From Thermoplasmata archaeon (lineage in GTDB: Archaea; Thermoplasmatota; Thermoplasmata; Lutacidiplasmatales; UBA184), in the NCBI GenBank assembly GCA_030040755.1, contig JASHTC010000025.1, positions 1 to 6,424 of the forward strand: a stretch of 6,424 nt of DNA, read 5' to 3'. Both the position numbers and the translations under genes were made by a program. The notes beneath the pieces are model-generated. The model saw nothing but the letters and a program-made list of their open reading frames with translations, ran no database searches and was not told the DNA's origin. Of this stretch, positions 6,064 through 6,424 are shown one piece after another. Every line of letters begins with the position of its first letter. Position 1 is the stretch's first letter.

Positions 6064-6082
6064 CGGTCCGGCGCGTGGACCG
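6064..6082. repeat. Inverted repeat in the divergent promoter region (possible operator)
   Basis: CGGTCC (6064-6069) and GGACCG (6077-6082) are perfect 6-base arms separated by 7 bases. It lies between the two outward-facing promoter candidates, a place where a regulator could act on both. Short GC-rich repeats are expected by chance in such DNA, so the operator role is only a possibility. Confidence 0.3.
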
Positions 6083-6116
6083 CCGCCGACGGCGCGAAAT
6101 GCGTCGACTCCGCTCG

Positions 6117-6124
6117 CTATGTAG
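6117..6124 (+). promoter_or_regulatory. Weak TATA-like candidate for the rhodanese-like gene
   Basis: CTATGTAG contains TATGTA at 6118-6123. Its centre is ~20 bases before ATG 6140 and ~31 before ATG 6152, so it fits neither start at the 27-base spacing of the other promoters here; a start at 6152 with a leader of a few bases fits best. Confidence 0.25.
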
Positions 6125-6139
6125 CCGCACGACTGTACC

Positions 6140-6424
6140 ATGAAGCGGTCCATGAGCTCCGCGACCGAGACGCGGCCCCATCCGTACGTACGGCCCCCGC
6201 GCCGGGGGGCGGTGCCGCTGGTCGGCCCGAAGGAGCTCGCCCGGCTGCTCGCCGCGGAGGACCCGCCGCTCCTGGTCGACGTGCGGCCGGAGCACGAGCG
6301 GCGGATCACCCGGCTCGCGGGCGACCGGGGCATCCCGCTCGAGCGGCTGGCGGAGTCCCTCTCCACCCTGCCCCGCGAGCGGGCAGTCGTGACCTACGAC
6401 CACCTCGGCTTCCGGGCGCGGGAG
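6140..6424 (+). CDS. Rhodanese-like domain protein, 3'-truncated by window
   Basis: The first 95 codons of an open frame running off the window. Residues 1-24 are a basic, Pro-rich, probably disordered tail; from ~26 the sequence VPLVGPKELARLL...PPLLVDVRPEHERRITRLAGDRGIPLERL is a standard rhodanese fold start (LVDVR, then IPL after the loop), followed by LSTLPRERAVVTYDHLGFRARE. In active rhodaneses this last segment is the catalytic loop C-x-x-G-x-R-[SA]; here it reads D87-H-L-G-F-R-A, so the sulfur-carrying Cys is replaced by Asp and this domain should lack sulfurtransferase activity. A second, active domain may lie beyond the window. The start is uncertain: an in-frame TAG at 6122 limits it, and ATG 6140, ATG 6152 and GTG 6212 are possible. 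Nearly all third codon positions are G or C from 6140 on, which favours 6140 or 6152. Confidence 0.75.
   Translation, partial: MKRSMSSATETRPHPYVRPPRRGAVPLVGPKELARLLAAEDPPLLVDVRPEHERRITRLAGDRGIPLERLAESLSTLPRERAVVTYDHLGFRARE
6182..6193. repeat. 12-base perfect palindrome CCGTACGTACGG
   Basis: A perfect palindrome near the 5' end of the rhodanese-like gene (codons for HPYVR), or just upstream of it if the GTG at 6212 is the true start. It contains overlapping GTAC repeats, unusual in this GC-rich setting. It could be a protein-binding site or chance coding sequence. Confidence 0.35.

Larger units (their letters stand above)
5998..6139. other. Divergent intergenic region between the malic enzyme and rhodanese-like genes
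   Basis: This 142-base gap is less GC-rich than the genes around it. It contains the minus-strand TATA-like element for the malic enzyme, a weak plus-strand TATGTA near 6118, and an inverted repeat CGGTCC/GGACCG at 6064-6082. In the rhodanese frame an ATG at 6119 is followed at once by TAG (6122-6124), so the rhodanese gene must start downstream. No small gene is evident. Confidence 0.6.

Noticed and set aside
6084..6094. Inverted repeat CGCCG-A-CGGCG
   Set aside because: It has a one-base loop and pure G/C arms, which is expected often by chance at this GC content.
5998..6366. N-terminal extension of the malic enzyme to 601 residues
   Set aside because: It would cross the divergent promoter region and lie antisense to the rhodanese-like gene; the TATA-like element at 6021-6030 would be inside the gene, and the extension shows no domain.

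Overview
The window is very GC-rich, and its genes end almost every codon in G or C. It looks archaeal. The recombinase is an archaeal RadA with an N-terminal helix-hairpin-helix domain, the transporter resembles the archaeal tungstate/molybdate WtpB/WtpC type, and three genes have a TATA-like element about 27-28 bases before the start codon with no ribosome binding site, as in leaderless archaeal transcription. A high-GC, uncultured Thermoplasmata-like euryarchaeon is my best guess, but lineage cannot be fixed from this sequence alone.

Left part, plus strand (1-1980): the end of a tightly packed oxyanion-uptake operon. It holds the C-terminus of an ABC permease, a complete ABC ATPase that overlaps it by 4 bases (GTGA), and a ModE-like winged-helix regulator with a C-terminal molybdate-binding (TOBE/Mop) domain that overlaps the ATPase by 4 bases (ATGA). 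The regulator probably senses the imported molybdate or tungstate and controls the same locus.

Middle, minus strand (1955-3977): radA (recombinase) converges on the regulator and overlaps its end by 26 bases. Upstream of it lies purC (SAICAR synthetase, purine synthesis). Each has its own promoter-like element, so they are probably separate transcripts.

Right part, minus strand (4025-5997): a malic enzyme gene followed, with start and stop codons overlapping, by a GNAT N-acetyltransferase gene that has a strong Shine-Dalgarno sequence. They probably form a two-gene operon. A 142-base divergent intergenic region (5998-6139) separates them from a plus-strand rhodanese-like gene (from about 6140) that runs off the window and has Asp where the catalytic Cys is expected.

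I find no RNA genes, CRISPR array, insertion sequence or clear terminator. All recognisable genes belong to known families, and I see no convincing undescribed system. The most useful observations are the uniform leaderless promoter geometry, its contrast with Shine-Dalgarno-led internal operon genes, the Cys-less rhodanese domain, and the palindromes around the divergent promoter region.
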